64,000 bases of DNA from Pohlia nutans (Eukaryota > Streptophyta > Bryopsida > Bryales > Mniaceae). Numbering within the stretch: the stretch's first letter is position 1; every line of letters starts with the position of its first letter. The notes below the pieces were generated by a model. That model ran no database searches and was not told the origin of the DNA. It was given only the letters and a program-made list of their open reading frames with translations. This document shows positions 1-11,551 of this stretch, piece by piece. Location of the stretch: contig CM040107.1 in assembly GCA_022496805.1 (NCBI GenBank), forward strand, positions 14,433,501 through 14,497,500. The letters are read 5' to 3'. The translations under genes were made by a program, and so were the position numbers.

Positions 1-1
1 C

Positions 2-871
2 TTCACGTCTTTCCCCACTGTGCCAACCTCCATGACCCCATTGAAAGACAAACTACCGTGCGGACTGTGCGGTCGCTTCTGGGCAGAGATGGCGTTGGCA
101 AATCTCCCTTGTGGCTACTTGTTTCACCCCTGCTGTATGTTTAAAATTGTACTTGGGAAGAATCCACGTTGTCCGAGTTGTGATCACGTTCCAGGAAGCG
201 TTTGGATGGGGCAGTGGGGCCTCGTCACAAACAACGCGACTATGCAGGCCAGTATTGAAGCGTACCGTGCAGTTATGGACGCCGAGGGATGGGCACCACC
301 ACTCTCTCGGGAGGACGCCCTGGCCAGAATTCGGGAGATCGCCATACCTGCTGACGCAATCGCTGAGCCCGGATGGTCTATGTGGAAGCGCACTGCCCTA
401 GACAGTGAGTGCGACCTAGGGGGTGGCCCTGCAAAACTTGCGCGCGCCGATGCGACCAAGACCATGGCAATTCCCATCGACAGGGTGGAGGGTCTGCATG
501 AAGCGCAGGTTGTCCCTAAACCGCTGCTGCAGCATTCAGACACTAGCATCCACCCCCTCGGCATTCTGGATCAACAGGCTCTGCCAAGCTTCCGCGTGGA
601 TCTATGCCCATCACTGGGATTTGGAGGATTGACGACTACAGAAAACTCGAAAGGTGTGCTTGACGAAGTTGCCGTGGACGTCATACAGATCGCAAACGAT
701 GCGGCCGCAGAGGTCGAGGAGCGGGTGCTCGTTGAGGAGGAGGCTGATTCGTACATTGCCGCTGCAGCAAATGAGGCTGTTGCAAACTTTGCTGACGCAA
801 ATGGGGTTGACGTTGTTGTTGACGCCAGTCACGCTGTTGCAAACATTGCTGACGCAAACGAGGGTGGCTAG
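2..871 (+). CDS. ORF-R copy A: RING-like zinc-finger protein, 3' part
   Basis: The frame is open from the window edge, so this is the 3' portion of a longer gene. The visible protein starts with a Cys-rich finger (roughly residues 18-60): CGLC, then CGYLFHPCC, then CPSC. The spacing is that of a RING-like cross-brace with a His in FHPCC. It is followed by GQWGL, a moderately conserved region (EGWAPPLSREDAL), and a long acidic Ala-rich tail with repeated ANEAVANFADANG-like units. The same finger recurs in four other copies here (about 37.9, 43.0, 48.1 and 52.1 kb). No stop interrupts it. It converges on ORF-L copy A. RING fingers usually mark ubiquitin E3 ligases or zinc-dependent protein contacts; which applies here is unknown. 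Function not recognised. Confidence 0.6.
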   Translation, partial: FTSFPTVPTSMTPLKDKLPCGLCGRFWAEMALANLPCGYLFHPCCMFKIVLGKNPRCPSCDHVPGSVWMGQWGLVTNNATMQASIEAYRAVMDAEGWAPPLSREDALARIREIAIPADAIAEPGWSMWKRTALDSECDLGGGPAKLARADATKTMAIPIDRVEGLHEAQVVPKPLLQHSDTSIHPLGILDQQALPSFRVDLCPSLGFGGLTTTENSKGVLDEVAVDVIQIANDAAAEVEERVLVEEEADSYIAAAANEAVANFADANGVDVVVDASHAVANIADANEGG

Positions 872-1835
872 GATCAGAATTAGCATAGTGGTCAGCAGGA
901 GATTATAATCGTGGACTACATTTTCCCAAACTATTGTGGTCTGACGGAGTGTTCGTGAACCGTGCCATTCGCTTTCACAAACACGGATAATTTGTTGTGG
1001 CGCTGTGGCAATCCTAGAAGGTGGCACTGCAGTAGTGTAGTTCTAGGGCTCTGGCCTAGATTTGGCTGCATCTTTGGATCCACAATCGTTATGCATTAAA
1101 GCTACAATTTTGGACAATGATTTCCAAGAAATTGTGAATTGCTCATTTTGGTTGAAGTAAAGTTTTATTATTCTTAGGCTTCTATTGAAATGCTTGATCG
1201 TGCGGCAGCACGTCGGTGTGCGTCCGCGTCTCAGAAGTGGTTGACATTCTGCGTCTGGGACAACGGTACTAGGATTCTGGAAAACTACCTCAGATTACAG
1301 GGAGAAGCTGTGCGCTCAAACTAACACTATGCTTCTGCAAAAATGGTAAAACACTGCAAGCTTACAAGCTTGCAAGCTCGTCCTCTGCTCCCCAAACACA
1401 CAAAAGCTGCATTGCTGCGGCAAAATTTCAAAGCCTTGACAGGTGCTGTCGCATGTGAAAGCATGGGAATGGAATCTCAAATGGTTGTAAAGAGCGACCT
1501 TTTCATTCCGTACAAACATTCATTCGTGAGTCTCTAATGTTACAGATTACTATTTAGAGACGGTCATTAGCACTCCATAAGCACAAAAGCACTGATGACA
1601 TGAGTATTCTGGAAGTTTTAAGAAAGCATTTAGTGACAAAATCCAAAAACGATTTTGGGATTACGCATTGATTTGTGTCCCAAGAAACTGACATGAATTT
1701 TGTAGAATTTTTTTTCAACTAACTTCACATTCAATCAAAACTATGGATCACAAAGCAAAGTACTCGTGCTGAAGCACGTCTGCTTGTACCTGCTGAAGCA
1801 CGTGCTCAGCCTGTACCAATCTTACTAAAAAGAAC
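872..1835. other. Spacer between the convergent ORF-R and ORF-L of copy A
   Basis: No convincing coding region. It holds the 3' ends of both genes. A short repeat GCTGAAGCACGT occurs twice near 1770-1805. Otherwise I see nothing distinctive. Confidence 0.5.
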
Positions 1836-4800
1836 CTATGTGATATCAATGAAAGAGTAATCCGATTGAGTAGATTCTTGTGTGCCCTGTGGACATTGCG
1901 ACCCCGGTGCAGGCTCCTCGTCGCCGCTGGGGCTGTCGCAAGAACCCGGTGAAGGCTCCTCGTCTACCGAGCCTTGTTGTTGTCCTCCGACATTCAAAGC
2001 CACATATCGCCTTCCTTCTCGCGTGCGCCCTGCTCGCCATGCCTCACAAGCAGCAGCTGCATTTGAAGCATGCCAGGCGTCCCGCCGCCGTGATTCCACC
2101 GCCAAAACCTCAGGATCGGGAAGGCCATGCTCAGCATCCGCAATTCTCTTCTTCAACTTTGCGTCATACCGGTGTTGGATGTTCCGATACCAGAATTCAT
2201 ACTGCTGCACAACCACGCTGGTGCGGTGTTTTGTCCCTCCATGTTGAGAGTGTGCCTGACTCGATGATTTGGCGACATGATGGGATTTCTCCATTCCCTG
2301 GCAGCTCCACACGGAAAGGCTTCCGTACTTTTCAACAAACCACCGCCCGTGCTTGACTAGAGCATGCTGCAGCATGGGACAAATCACGTTTCAGCAACGT
2401 ATAGGACTAACAGCACAACCAAATGAAAATACATCGCCGCTACCACTTTAGTGTTTGACGCCACGCTAGTCTATGGAGTGTTTTAGCACCAAATACTCAA
2501 TGTTCATGGGGAGGTAAACTTACGATGTAGTGGGTGACATGACCCTCTCCAAATGCAGCGATAAACGCTGCCCCAAAAGCATCCATGCAAACTCTATAGT
2601 CGCGTCTCTGCTCTGATGACAGAACTAGACCAGTGAAGTATGGCACCAATTCCTCCAGTGTTTCCCACACTCGCTGCCGCTTCATCTTAGCCTGCCCATT
2701 CTCAAGGTTGTTCATCTCGGACATATTCTTGTCCTTCCACACTCTGGTGTGAGTTGACCAGGAACTAGGACGAAATAACTTTATGGCCACTCCCCCACGC
2801 AGGCTTGGTTTCATGACAACATTACCAGACTTCCCAAACTTCTTCACATCCTGCTTCAGCACACAGTTTCCTGATTCGACTCCAATTGCAGAGAGCGTTT
2901 TTTCCATGAGGTCTATCGCTTCCGCTTTTCTAGCATCATCCTGCATGTTCCAGATGAACATGAAGTGCAAATGTAGAATTTTCTCACAGATGCAAACTAG
3001 TGCATGCAGAGTGCACATGTGCGTTCGTGACAAGGGAATCGGCAGCACCTGTTTCCATCGTAGATGCGTGGAGGCATCGACGAGTTCGACTCGAATCGTG
3101 GACGCGAATAGGCCGCCCTGCCATTCACCCTTCCCTTGACTCGTGGCGATATGTTCCGCATCCGCAGCAGTGATCGTTTTTGCTCTCTCGTGCTTCTGCT
3201 CACAGTAGATACAATTCATTTTACAAGAGGGGGCATGCTGAAGCCCATTCATGCACTTAATAGTCTTCATATCCGCACTCATGTGCCACTCCACAGTGAA
3301 GCTGCCGCGGCCTGGTACCTCGAGCTCTTGCCCTTTGCTTTGTGCTTTCATGACCTCAGGAAATTTCGTCTGCTCAAATACCCAGTTCAGAATTTCGTAA
3401 GACTCCTTGCCCACCTGGAAGCAGCCTATGGGCCAAATCTCCTGTTCAGATTGCACTGAAAAATATCTTTCGTCATTACTCTGAATCTCTGGATCCAATG
3501 CACGATTCATCAAAGTCAAGCTCACGCGCTCAAACTTTTTCTCCCGCAGGACCTCTGCTTCATCTAACTTCAGCACGAAGACGAGAGGGCCGCCGTTGCA
3601 CTCTGCATGTATGGACGCGCAAGTTCAGACCCTAAAACCGTGAGATTCTAAGCATAATCACGGCTCTTAATACATTGTGTCCAGCAACTCTAATAAAAGG
3701 AGGTGAGATCTCCACTGATTTCCCAAGGTGTGTTGCAGTAGGGCATAAGCTGGGTACACGATGCTTGTACTGTGCGGAGCCGCTCTTCTTATGTTTGGAA
3801 TGTGATGAAAACCACTATCTCATGAACCCCTATCAGTGCATTCGTTGTGCTTCATCAAGACCACCCAATGCTTTATCCAATTCGGGTTTAATTGAACTAT
3901 ATGAAGTACTGCCTTTCCACCTCTATTTCCCAGCGAAACACTTAAAGGAGGTGAGATCAAAAATGTTACCTTGGACGGTCATATCGTAGAACAGAACCAT
4001 GGAACGTTGGACAACTTCGAGCTGAGCAAACAAATTGTTTTTGCTATCAAGAATCACTTCCTTTGCTCCTCTTACAATCTTCTTCCCAACTCTGACCTCT
4101 GGAATTATTCGGCGACCTTCAATGTGGTAATAGTCTCCTATAAATTGCGGAAGTTTCTCATTCATCTGCTTACGCAACTGCGCCAGCCGATTCCTTGATG
4201 GCAGAAGACCCCCTTTCAATTCCGGAGCAACGAGCTGAACCCGATGCTTCACTGCGTTGCACATTGCTACATACCCTCTATTGCTCACGCCCGATCCATC
4301 ACAAGTCCCCAACATCACCTCTTCAGTTAATGTTTTCTGTAGTTTTTTTAACATGCACACTGCGGCCGCAGTGGTCGCCTGACTCATTCTTGGTTGTTCA
4401 GCAAGTTTGCGGGCCTCGCCAACAGACAATACACATGCCAGGACCGCAGCTGTCTTGTTGTGCGATGGTCCTTCACCCCCAACCTCTTCTTATTCCCCTG
4501 TCGCCTGTTCAACTTCTGCACACGTTGCACCGTCGATGGCTGAATTTGCCATCTCAGCGCGGTTCTCCTACGCTTTGCATGGCCAGAGCCAGGCGCAAGC
4601 TCATCCAGGCTTTTCATTTTCCGACTGTGAACTCGCTCCCGAAAGCCCAAAGGCGTTTCCACCATTTTCTTCATCATCTCTTGCAGCTTCTCGTAGGCCT
4701 CTCTACATCTTATCAATTCGACCTCTAGCGCGCCAATCCGCTCCTGGCGTTGATCGGATTCAGCCCTCGTCACGTCATTGTGCGCCACAAGCACCCTCAA

Positions 4801-5341
4801 CCCTGCGCATGTGATCTCCAAAGCCTTCACGTCAGCTTCTAACTGCAGCCGCTCCTCTCTGTGCCGTGCTTCAGCATCGGACATGCTGCTCATCTGCACA
4901 TGCAATTCATCACACTGCGCCCGTAGTTGCAGGATGCAACGCTCGTGACTCGACACTTCCGATTGAAGTCGGCTCACGCAATCCGCCATTTGCTCTCTAG
5001 TGTGTTGTCCAATGGTTCTGTCAATACTAACAGATCCAGACCTCAAACGCTTCGTATACCCAAGCATACCATTCTCTCCTTCACAGAGGTACTCCATATA
5101 CTGCTTTGTAGTTCGAAAGCTTGGTGGTGTCCTAGTTGCACGGTCTATAGGATATAGTCTACCATCAGTCCAAAGATCAATATTTGTTTCACTTGCAGCT
5201 CTCCTCTCCGCAAAGCTTTTCCGGACTAGCCTGATTTTCTAATCTTTGTCCTCTCCGAATAAGAGGAGCATACTTCGAGTGCAACTTAATCTGAGGCACA
5301 TAATAACTCCCCACGGAATTTGTCACGTCCCTCAACGCCAT
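1836..5341 (-). pseudogene. ORF-L copy A: large transposase-like protein, nearly intact
   Basis: The start MALRDV at 5341 is chosen because copy C begins MALQDV. Order of parts: N-terminal motif ETNIDLWTDG, then YLCEGENGMLGYTKRL, a coiled coil of about 110 residues (~5030-4690), a basic patch (KRRRTALR, NRRQGNKKRLG), PRMSQ, then LEVVQRSMVLFY. After an intron (about 3603-3975; donor GTAACA on the minus strand) comes the exon 3602-2525 with KFERVSLTLMNRALD, WHMSADMKTIKC, CIYC and LPIPLSRTHMCTLHAL. After a second intron (about 2524-2367) comes a last exon with WFVEKYGSLSVWSCQGMEKSHH and HGGTK. The Asp in SADMK and Glu in QGMEK are candidate acidic catalytic residues of a DDE-type nuclease (inference). 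Frameshifts lie near 5235 and 4430. The long final and middle exons are otherwise open. It is probably a recently inactivated transposon gene. Confidence 0.6.
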
Positions 5342-5800
5342 GCAGCCGCAAGCCAGGATGTTGCCGCAAGCCAGGCTGTTGGTGTAGCTACACTCTCATC
5401 GATGGGTTACTCTTCTAAAATAAGTCCACGCTGGATCCTACAGGGATAAGTTGCACACGCTCTCCCGCCAATACACCGTGTGCTGGCAGCTGACTTTCAG
5501 TTTGGCTCTAAATTCTCCTCCTCAAAAATGAATAATTTAATCAGCAAGAGAGTACTACTTGTTTTGCCAATCCATCATTGCTTCAACAAGGCTTGGCTGA
5601 CTGTCTTGGCAGCATTAGCCAGCTGCATTGACACATGGGCACCTTGAGCACACGCCCCAGTACCCTTGAAACACAAGGATGGAGACGTTTACAGGGCTGC
5701 CCACACCAAGAACGCCCTAGCTGGAAGCATGCCCGCCCCAAAATACCCCTGCCCGACCACTCCTTAAAAGGCCTTCCAGAGACCCCAAATGGTTTCTAAT
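5342..5800. other. Non-coding upstream region of ORF-L copy A
   Basis: Contains two direct copies of GCCGCAAGCCAGG at about 5346-5382 just upstream of the ORF-L start. No coding region supported. The left boundary of the following retroelement relic lies somewhere in this stretch. Confidence 0.4.
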
Positions 5801-6575
5801 GGGATATGCTAGGAAACAATTAATCTTTGGGATACAAAGATTTTTCTCCAAAACATGCCCAATTTGTAACTCCCAAGGCGTAGACACATGGCCACATATT
5901 CTCCTACTATGTTACCAACATCACATACATGCCCTCTGAACCAAGAGACACAATAAAGTAGTATGGGAATTAAGAAATCTAATTTTATCCTCAAATAAAT
6001 CAAGATGCTACAATCTCATGAATGCAGGCACATTCAATAATAATCCATAGGAAAATACAGTACCTACATGGCTACTACCATATACATGTGAACAACGTAG
6101 ATGCCATTGTAATGCTAGATTTAAGCCAGATACTTATCCTAAGGATCAAAGGTTTACCATATCAACATGCACCTCCACTAACCTCCAAAGACAATCTCAC
6201 TGGACAATTTATTGAATTTACCTACACTAACGATAGATTCTCTCTTGAAACGATTGATAACAAAATACTCAAATATCAACAACTAATTAATAGTATCATT
6301 CAACAAGGCAGAAAAGTCGACCCAATAATAGTCATCACGGCTAGCGCTCGTGGAACTACGCATGATCCGTCAATGAAACAACTCGAAACAAAATTCAATC
6401 TTCGTAAAACCTTTATGAAACACACCTCCAAAGCAATCAATACTATTGCTATATATTATGCAGGATCAATCCTTGTACACAAAAAACGACTAGAAAACAA
6501 CCACTATCCACATAATAGAAGAACACAAGTAATAAAAATAAAATAAAAATAATAAATAATAAAAATAAAAAAGGG
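5800..6575 (+). mobile_element. 3' end of a non-LTR retrotransposon (LINE-like), degenerate
   Basis: A broken reading frame encodes CPIC...TWPHILLLC followed by CEQRRCHCNARFKPDTY, then from about 6180 a continuous stretch with QFIEFTYTNDRFSLETI, DPIIVITASARGTTHDPS and INTIAIYYAGSILVHKKRLENN ending at 6546. A CCHC-type finger followed by a PD...E..K-like region fits the C-terminus of LINEs with a restriction-like endonuclease; this assignment is from memory of such proteins. An A-rich AATAAA-type tail (6530-6575) follows the stop directly, as expected for a LINE 3' end. One in-frame TAG (NNNP*ENTVP) lies near 6040. The copy is 5'-truncated; no reverse transcriptase is visible. Confidence 0.5.
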
Positions 6576-7026
6576 GGAAGGAAGAAGGGTTTTAGTGATA
6601 AAGACCACTATTCACTTTTCCGTAAATTAGCCCAATGCAAACAATTGCCTCAGGGGTAAGATAGGGCCGGTTGGTTGGAACAAATTTCTTGCCATAATTA
6701 CTCACTAGCAGCACCAAATCATATATATATATATATATATATATCACACCTCTGCTCAAACGGACCGAACGTGAATTGAACCCGAACCACACGAATGTAA
6801 TACCAATCGCCCTTCACCAACTAACCAAATGAACTCATGACTTGGAGGGGCTTTTACATACAAAAACACACTTTATACCCAAACTAAAAGCTCACTCACC
6901 ACTTTATAGTTGCTTTTATTTAGTTATTGATTACTAAAGTATCCATTCTCAAAAATGGAGAGTAGTTTTGTTCTAATGACCCTGTGTCCAGTGGGCAATG
7001 GGTCACTAACTTTACGAACGGACACT
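6576..7026. other. Non-coding stretch with AT microsatellite
   Basis: Holds an (AT)12-type run at about 6720-6744 and a SINE-like copy (separate entry). No gene seen. Confidence 0.4.
6715..6845 (-). mobile_element. tRNA-like SINE copy
   Basis: Read on the minus strand it begins AAGTCATGAGTTC, has a box-A-like segment (GGTTAGTTGG), a box-B-like segment GGTTCGGGTTCAATTC, then TTTGAGC and a TA-repeat tail. A sequence at 29404-29511 on the plus strand aligns over the full length in the same order, which supports a dispersed tRNA-derived SINE rather than a chance match. Confidence 0.45.
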
Positions 7027-7288
7027 TTAGGGTGTCTTTACACTAGTGACCAAGAGCCGGGATGGATAGTTCTCTTGGTCACGGCCCTTGGTCAAGAGCC
7101 ATGACCAAGAGCCAACTTTCCCATCCATTGGTCACCAACAATAGTGTAAAGTGAACTTGGACCAGCCGGCTAGGTGGGCTGAATTTTTTAATGTATTTTT
7201 GAAAAGAGTAGATTTGATAACTTACATTTCTTTTGCACTCCTCTTCTAGGTCTTCTTCTCTCTCCTCTTCTCCCTTTCCTCTCTTCTC

Positions 7289-8667
7289 TTGTTTTCACTC
7301 ATCTTCTCACCTTGTACTGGAATTTCAGCAATTAGGGTTGTAATAGAGGAGAGGAAGAGGGACCTTGTACTAGCGTTGGGATTGTATATGTGCTTGTATA
7401 TAATAGAACAACATGTTGTGAATATGCAATCTCTGATTTTGCAAGGAGAATGGGAGAAATTTGCCATTTCCAGCATTTTGTGGGAGAGCATGGGACATGA
7501 AGAGCGTACTATTTGGAGTCATGCACGACAAGTTGGGTTTACGGATCGTTTCTTATTGGGTTCTTTCACAGAGAAGATGTTTAAGCAAGGAACTCGGATT
7601 AGCCATGGTACATTCAAATTTCTTTGTGAAAAATTGGGTCCATTTCTGAAAAAAAAGGATACACGTACGAGGGCTGCTATTTTTGTTGAAACTAGGATTG
7701 CGGTTTCTTTGTGTAGATTGGATACTGGAAATAGGTTGTTGCTTGTAGGAGAGGTATATGGAATTGCTGAATGTACAACTTCTTGCATAGTAAGGGAATT
7801 TTGTAAGGTTGTTAGAAAACACTTATTAAGGGTTTTAGTCCAATTTCTTGTGAATCGCAGTTAAGGGTTTTGGCTTCTCAATTCGAAGCCTTACATGGAA
7901 TTCCTTACATATTGGGTGCAATTGATGGTTCACATATTCTTGTTTTAGCTCCTGTAATTGGGGGGGAAGATTACTATTGTCGGAAATCATTCCATTCAGC
8001 AATTTTACAGGGAATTGTTGATGTGAATTGCAAGTTTTGGGATTTTGAATTTGGGTGGGCTGGTAGTCTTCACGATTGGTCTGTTTTTCAAGTGACCAAA
8101 GTAGGAAAAGCATGCATGGAAAGAAAATATATGCCATATAAATTGATAGGTGATGCAGCCTATCCGATTAGACCGTGGATGTACTGCCCATTCAAAGGGC
8201 AAAAAGATGGACTATCTCGATGTTGTGCAAACTGGAATTTTATCCAGTCTTCAACACGAATGTTTGTTGAACGATCATTTGGCATATTGAAAGGGACGTG
8301 GAGAACTATAATGAAACGATGTGATATTCCATTACGTATGGTTCCTGATGTAGTTTGTACTTGTATAGTATTGCACAATTTGTGCATAACTATGAAGGAT
8401 GCTTTTGATAAAACCTAGATTGATGAAGCAGAGATTGAATTGGCCAAAAAAATTGCAAATGGTGAAGCAAGGGAAGGATCATAAGTGCGTGGTGCACAAG
8501 CTGCAATTGAAGAAGTGAGGAGCAGAATTCAATATAGACAAAATTCAGTAGTTGAAGATGTAGTTGATGAAGAAAATGAAGCTTTTTTGATTGCAGAAAA
8601 TGAGAAGGACACAGATTTGCTTCAGGAAGCAACAAACATGCATGAAGTTTTGGCTACAAGCCTGTAG
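7289..8667 (+). pseudogene. PIF/Harbinger transposase, frameshifted
   Basis: The first part (frame of 7289, ending in a stop at 7862) holds the N-terminal helix-turn-helix-like region (HGTFKFLCEKLGPFLKKKDTR). The frame shifts near 7830; the second frame reads SCESQLRVLASQFEALHG then GAIDGSHI (first Asp), KLIGDAAYP (second Asp) and FVERSFGILKGTWR (Glu), the DDE signature of Harbinger transposases. HNLCI follows, as usual in the family. In-frame TAG (8416) and TAA (8482) interrupt the C-terminal acidic tail, which runs in the same frame to 8667. At least three disabling changes mean no functional enzyme. A start within 7289-7424 is plausible (MQSLILQGEWEKF at 7424). Confidence 0.82.
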
Positions 8668-8846
8668 TAAGCCAAACTTCGTGAATACAATCCTAGAGTG
8701 TATTCTGATACTGATTCAGATTGAGATTCTAACTGATAGAGTAGTTAGAATTTCTCTAGCAAGGTTGCAAAATTTTTATCCATGTTCTTCAACATATCCG
8801 TTGACTGCTAAATTGAGGAAATGAGAGTACTGGAATTGCTAATTAC

Positions 8847-10076
8847 CTATTCCAGCAATGCATGCATTTTTTCTTGGTTAGTCTTCCTTTTCTCTTCTGA
8901 TTTTGGTATTGAAAAAGTAATTTGTGATGATAGCGGCGAAGAAGGTGATGTACCTGGTGTAGATGGATTGTCGAGGTCTTCATTTCTTTCTGTTGCACTT
9001 GCTGGGATCGCATTTTTCACACTAGCACGAGTGCTGTTCCATATGTCCATCTCATCAAACCACCTACAGTCTTGTTTCCTATCCATGCCTGAAATCTCGT
9101 TTGCCCTCTTGTCATTTTTGTAATCTTTCAAAATGGCCTTGTACTTCTTCTTGCAAGAAAGCCACGTGCTATTAAATCCTCTAAATCTCACGACCATCCG
9201 AGCTTGTAACATGATCCATGTGTTCAACCCTATGGTAGTAGAGAGAAACCACCAAGAAAATGTCAAAAAAATGCTCCAAGGCCATCAAATTAGCTCCTGA
9301 AAAAAGTGGACTGCACATGTGGTGGCTCTATTTAGCATAAAGAGAAGTGGGAGGAGATTGTGGGCACCAAGAAAGTAGAAGGAGATGGTGATGGAAGGTG
9401 TTGGAACTCTTTGCTCGGAGAAGAGTGGGGTTCAAACCCCCTCGCGCGCGAGATCTCCAAGGTAGAAAAAGGGAACCCTGAAGCCCCCGCGGCAGTGGCA
9501 ACGGCTGGCGGCTAAGGCCAAGGCCTTTAAAAGGACACCATTGGCCACAACATGGCCTCAACATCGCCCAACATGGCCCAACATGACCCAACACGGCCAC
9601 AACTCGGCTGCAACAGGCAAAACGGCGAACTGGCGTATTGTTTTTTTGCTCAAAATCTTCTACCGAAGCTTCAAAACATTTGAGCTTGATGTATAGACAT
9701 TCATACCTTGTTTGTTTGCTATCTTGGAGAAAACCTCTTCCATTTCACCTCGGATGGCTATAAGAGTCTTCACTTCAATATCTTTCCACTTCATAGCTGC
9801 AGCTTCCTCCTCTTCATCTGATCCTAGCTCAATTATTGTCTTCTTTTCCTTCTTCTTAGCTTTCTCTTTTGCTGGAGTTGTTCTCGCCCTCTTCTTTGCT
9901 ACAGCTTGAGGACCCTTTGCTGCAGCTTCTTCTCTTTTCACTTCTAAAATCTGGGCCCCCTGTAAAATTTCGGTTTCTTGTCCTATGTTTTCTATCTCTC
10001 TGTCCTCACTGTATAGAAGTCTCCTATACGAAGGTGTAGGATACCTTTGAAACGCACTTTGACCTGAAGTAAACAT
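8847..10076 (-). CDS. Harbinger-associated trihelix/Myb-like protein (second transposon ORF)
   Basis: Two minus-strand exons. The first (10076 to about 9660) encodes an N-terminal region with a basic Lys-rich segment (KKRARTTPAKEKAKKKEKK), an acidic run (DEEEEAA) and MKWKDIEVKTLIAIRGEMEEVF, the start of a trihelix/SANT-type DNA-binding fold. The second (from about 9240 to 8847) continues RGFNSTWLSCKKKYKAILKDYK and CRWFDEMDIW, then a Ser/Pro-rich acidic tail. PIF/Harbinger elements normally carry a transposase partner of this kind that binds DNA and aids nuclear import. The split by a 0.4-kb GC-rich segment (9290-9655) is either an intron or an insertion; exact splice sites were not settled. 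Confidence 0.6.
9290..9655. repeat. GC-rich insert with short direct repeats inside the Myb-like gene
   Basis: Much higher GC than its surroundings, with repeated CAACATGGCC/CCAACATGACC units at about 9545-9600. It lies between the two parts of the trihelix ORF. It may be intronic or a separate insertion. Confidence 0.4.
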
Positions 10077-10512
10077 ATTTGGTCCATGTGCAAACTATAG
10101 CTGCGGATTTTCTGAAAAATTTGGCACAGGGAATCTAGTCATCTACTCTGAATTCTAAGACCATTCCTGTCCTACTTGAGATTGAGAGTACTCATTGTCC
10201 GGACCATATCCCTCCATTGTGAACAAATTGCACTACAAACACACACAAACAATGCAAGAAAAAAAAATCATGGATGTAGTTAAAACATGACACATGAGAG
10301 AATTGGAGACGAGAGAGACAGGTTTGTTGTGGAAGAATTCAAAAGTTAACGGTTTTTGGGATCTTAAAGACTTAACGGTTTCTTTTCATCTTGGAAAGAC
10401 AGGTAGCTGCCCTGCAACAGTAAAAACAGTTGAGCAAAAAAAAGTAGGCAAAAAATGTTTAAAAAATTATTAAAAAAAATTTTTCCATTGGTTCTTGGCT
10501 TTTCTAGCTCTT

Positions 10513-10576
10513 GGTCACCCGGATATTGCGGCGAGAGAACCTCTTTTGATGGTCTCGCCGCATTATTCGGGTGACC
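10513..10576. repeat. 24-bp-arm hairpin inside the Harbinger element
   Basis: The arm starting GGTCACCCGGATATTGCGGC is followed after 16 bases by its inverted copy ending ATTCGGGTGACC; 22 of 24 positions pair. It lies about 190 bp from the right terminus. Confidence 0.75.
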
Positions 10577-10764
10577 ACGAAACCTTATCCATTTTTGAAC
10601 ATGTAGGATTTCATGTCATTTTCTCATCCATTTTTAGTCTTGGTCACTTCCTCCTTTTATGGATAGTGTAAAGTGTACTTGGATCAGGCGGCTCTTATCT
10701 TCCAATCATAGTGCAGAATTTCCCTTGGCCACAGCCCTTGATCAATAGTGTAAAGACCCCCTTA

Positions 10765-11551
10765 TTCACGTGACAAAGGCTAAAGTTTCTATCCATTTAT
10801 CTATCACACATTAATTTCTTATGACAATAATTGCCCACACACACTAAATGCCTTAATCAGGGTAGTCCAGAAGCGTAGGTCATGTGACGTATTCTATTTG
10901 GAGGTTAGTTGTTTCGGCACTTCGAGTTGCATGTCGTTGTGTTTAGGTGGGCTGCGTAGCTTGTTGCGTTTGATTATGTTGAAAACGTAGTACTGATGTA
11001 ACACCTAGTCTATCCGCTAACGGCATTGGTACATGCTTTGCCGGCGAATAGGAAATGTCATGCTAGAAGTATTCGATGCTGGACTCGTCTTCGCTTATAT
11101 GTGACAGAGTAGGAAGCTGTACAAAAGTTCCAACATGAGACTTTCAGGCGGCTTTTCTTGAACTTCTTGTAACACGGCTTCAGTTGTGACATTGGTACTG
11201 GACTGATGTTTAAGACAGATCTAAACATAGACTGCAAAACTTGCTCTTGTTGAGGAGAAAGAATACAAGGGCATTTTGCGGCGTTTGCTACAACTTGCAT
11301 ATTAGAGGGTAGTAGCTCACCCGGTAGTTGTGATATGATTACAAACTTGTGTGGCCAGGTCCTTTTGGGATGATAATTCTTCAGGAGTTGGGGATTGTTG
11401 CCATTAGATATGGACAATGCGCAGTTCCAATTATACTTCTACTGTCGGAGCCGGACTCTTTTTCCCAAATGACTCTTTGAATACTGATCGAAAATATTTG
11501 CGGTCAGCAATTGCCATTGTCATTCGAGGTTTTGGAGACGAGGATATCAAG
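10765..11551. other. Upstream region of the PUB gene
   Basis: No protein homology seen. The PUB reading frame is open upstream to an in-frame ATG at 11417, so a 45-residue longer N-terminus is possible. No promoter element can be called with confidence. Confidence 0.4.

Larger units (their letters stand above)
7030..10761 (+). mobile_element. PIF/Harbinger DNA transposon with TIRs and TTA duplication
   Basis: The left end GGGTGTCTTTACACTAGTGA and the reverse complement of the right end, GGGGGTCTTTACACTATTGA, match at 18 of 20 positions and continue further inwards (ACCAAGRGCC-like). TTA lies immediately outside both ends (7027-7029 and 10762-10764), the 3-bp target duplication typical of PIF/Harbinger. 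Inside are the DDE transposase on the plus strand and a trihelix/Myb-like ORF on the minus strand, the standard two-gene content of this superfamily. A subterminal motif ATAGTGTAAAGTG..ACTTGGA recurs at about 7141 and 10664. Length 3.7 kb. The transposase is broken, so the copy is not autonomous now. Confidence 0.88.

Noticed and set aside
2783..3139. Plus-strand frames opposite ORF-L copy A
   Set aside because: Antisense shadows of the conserved minus-strand gene.
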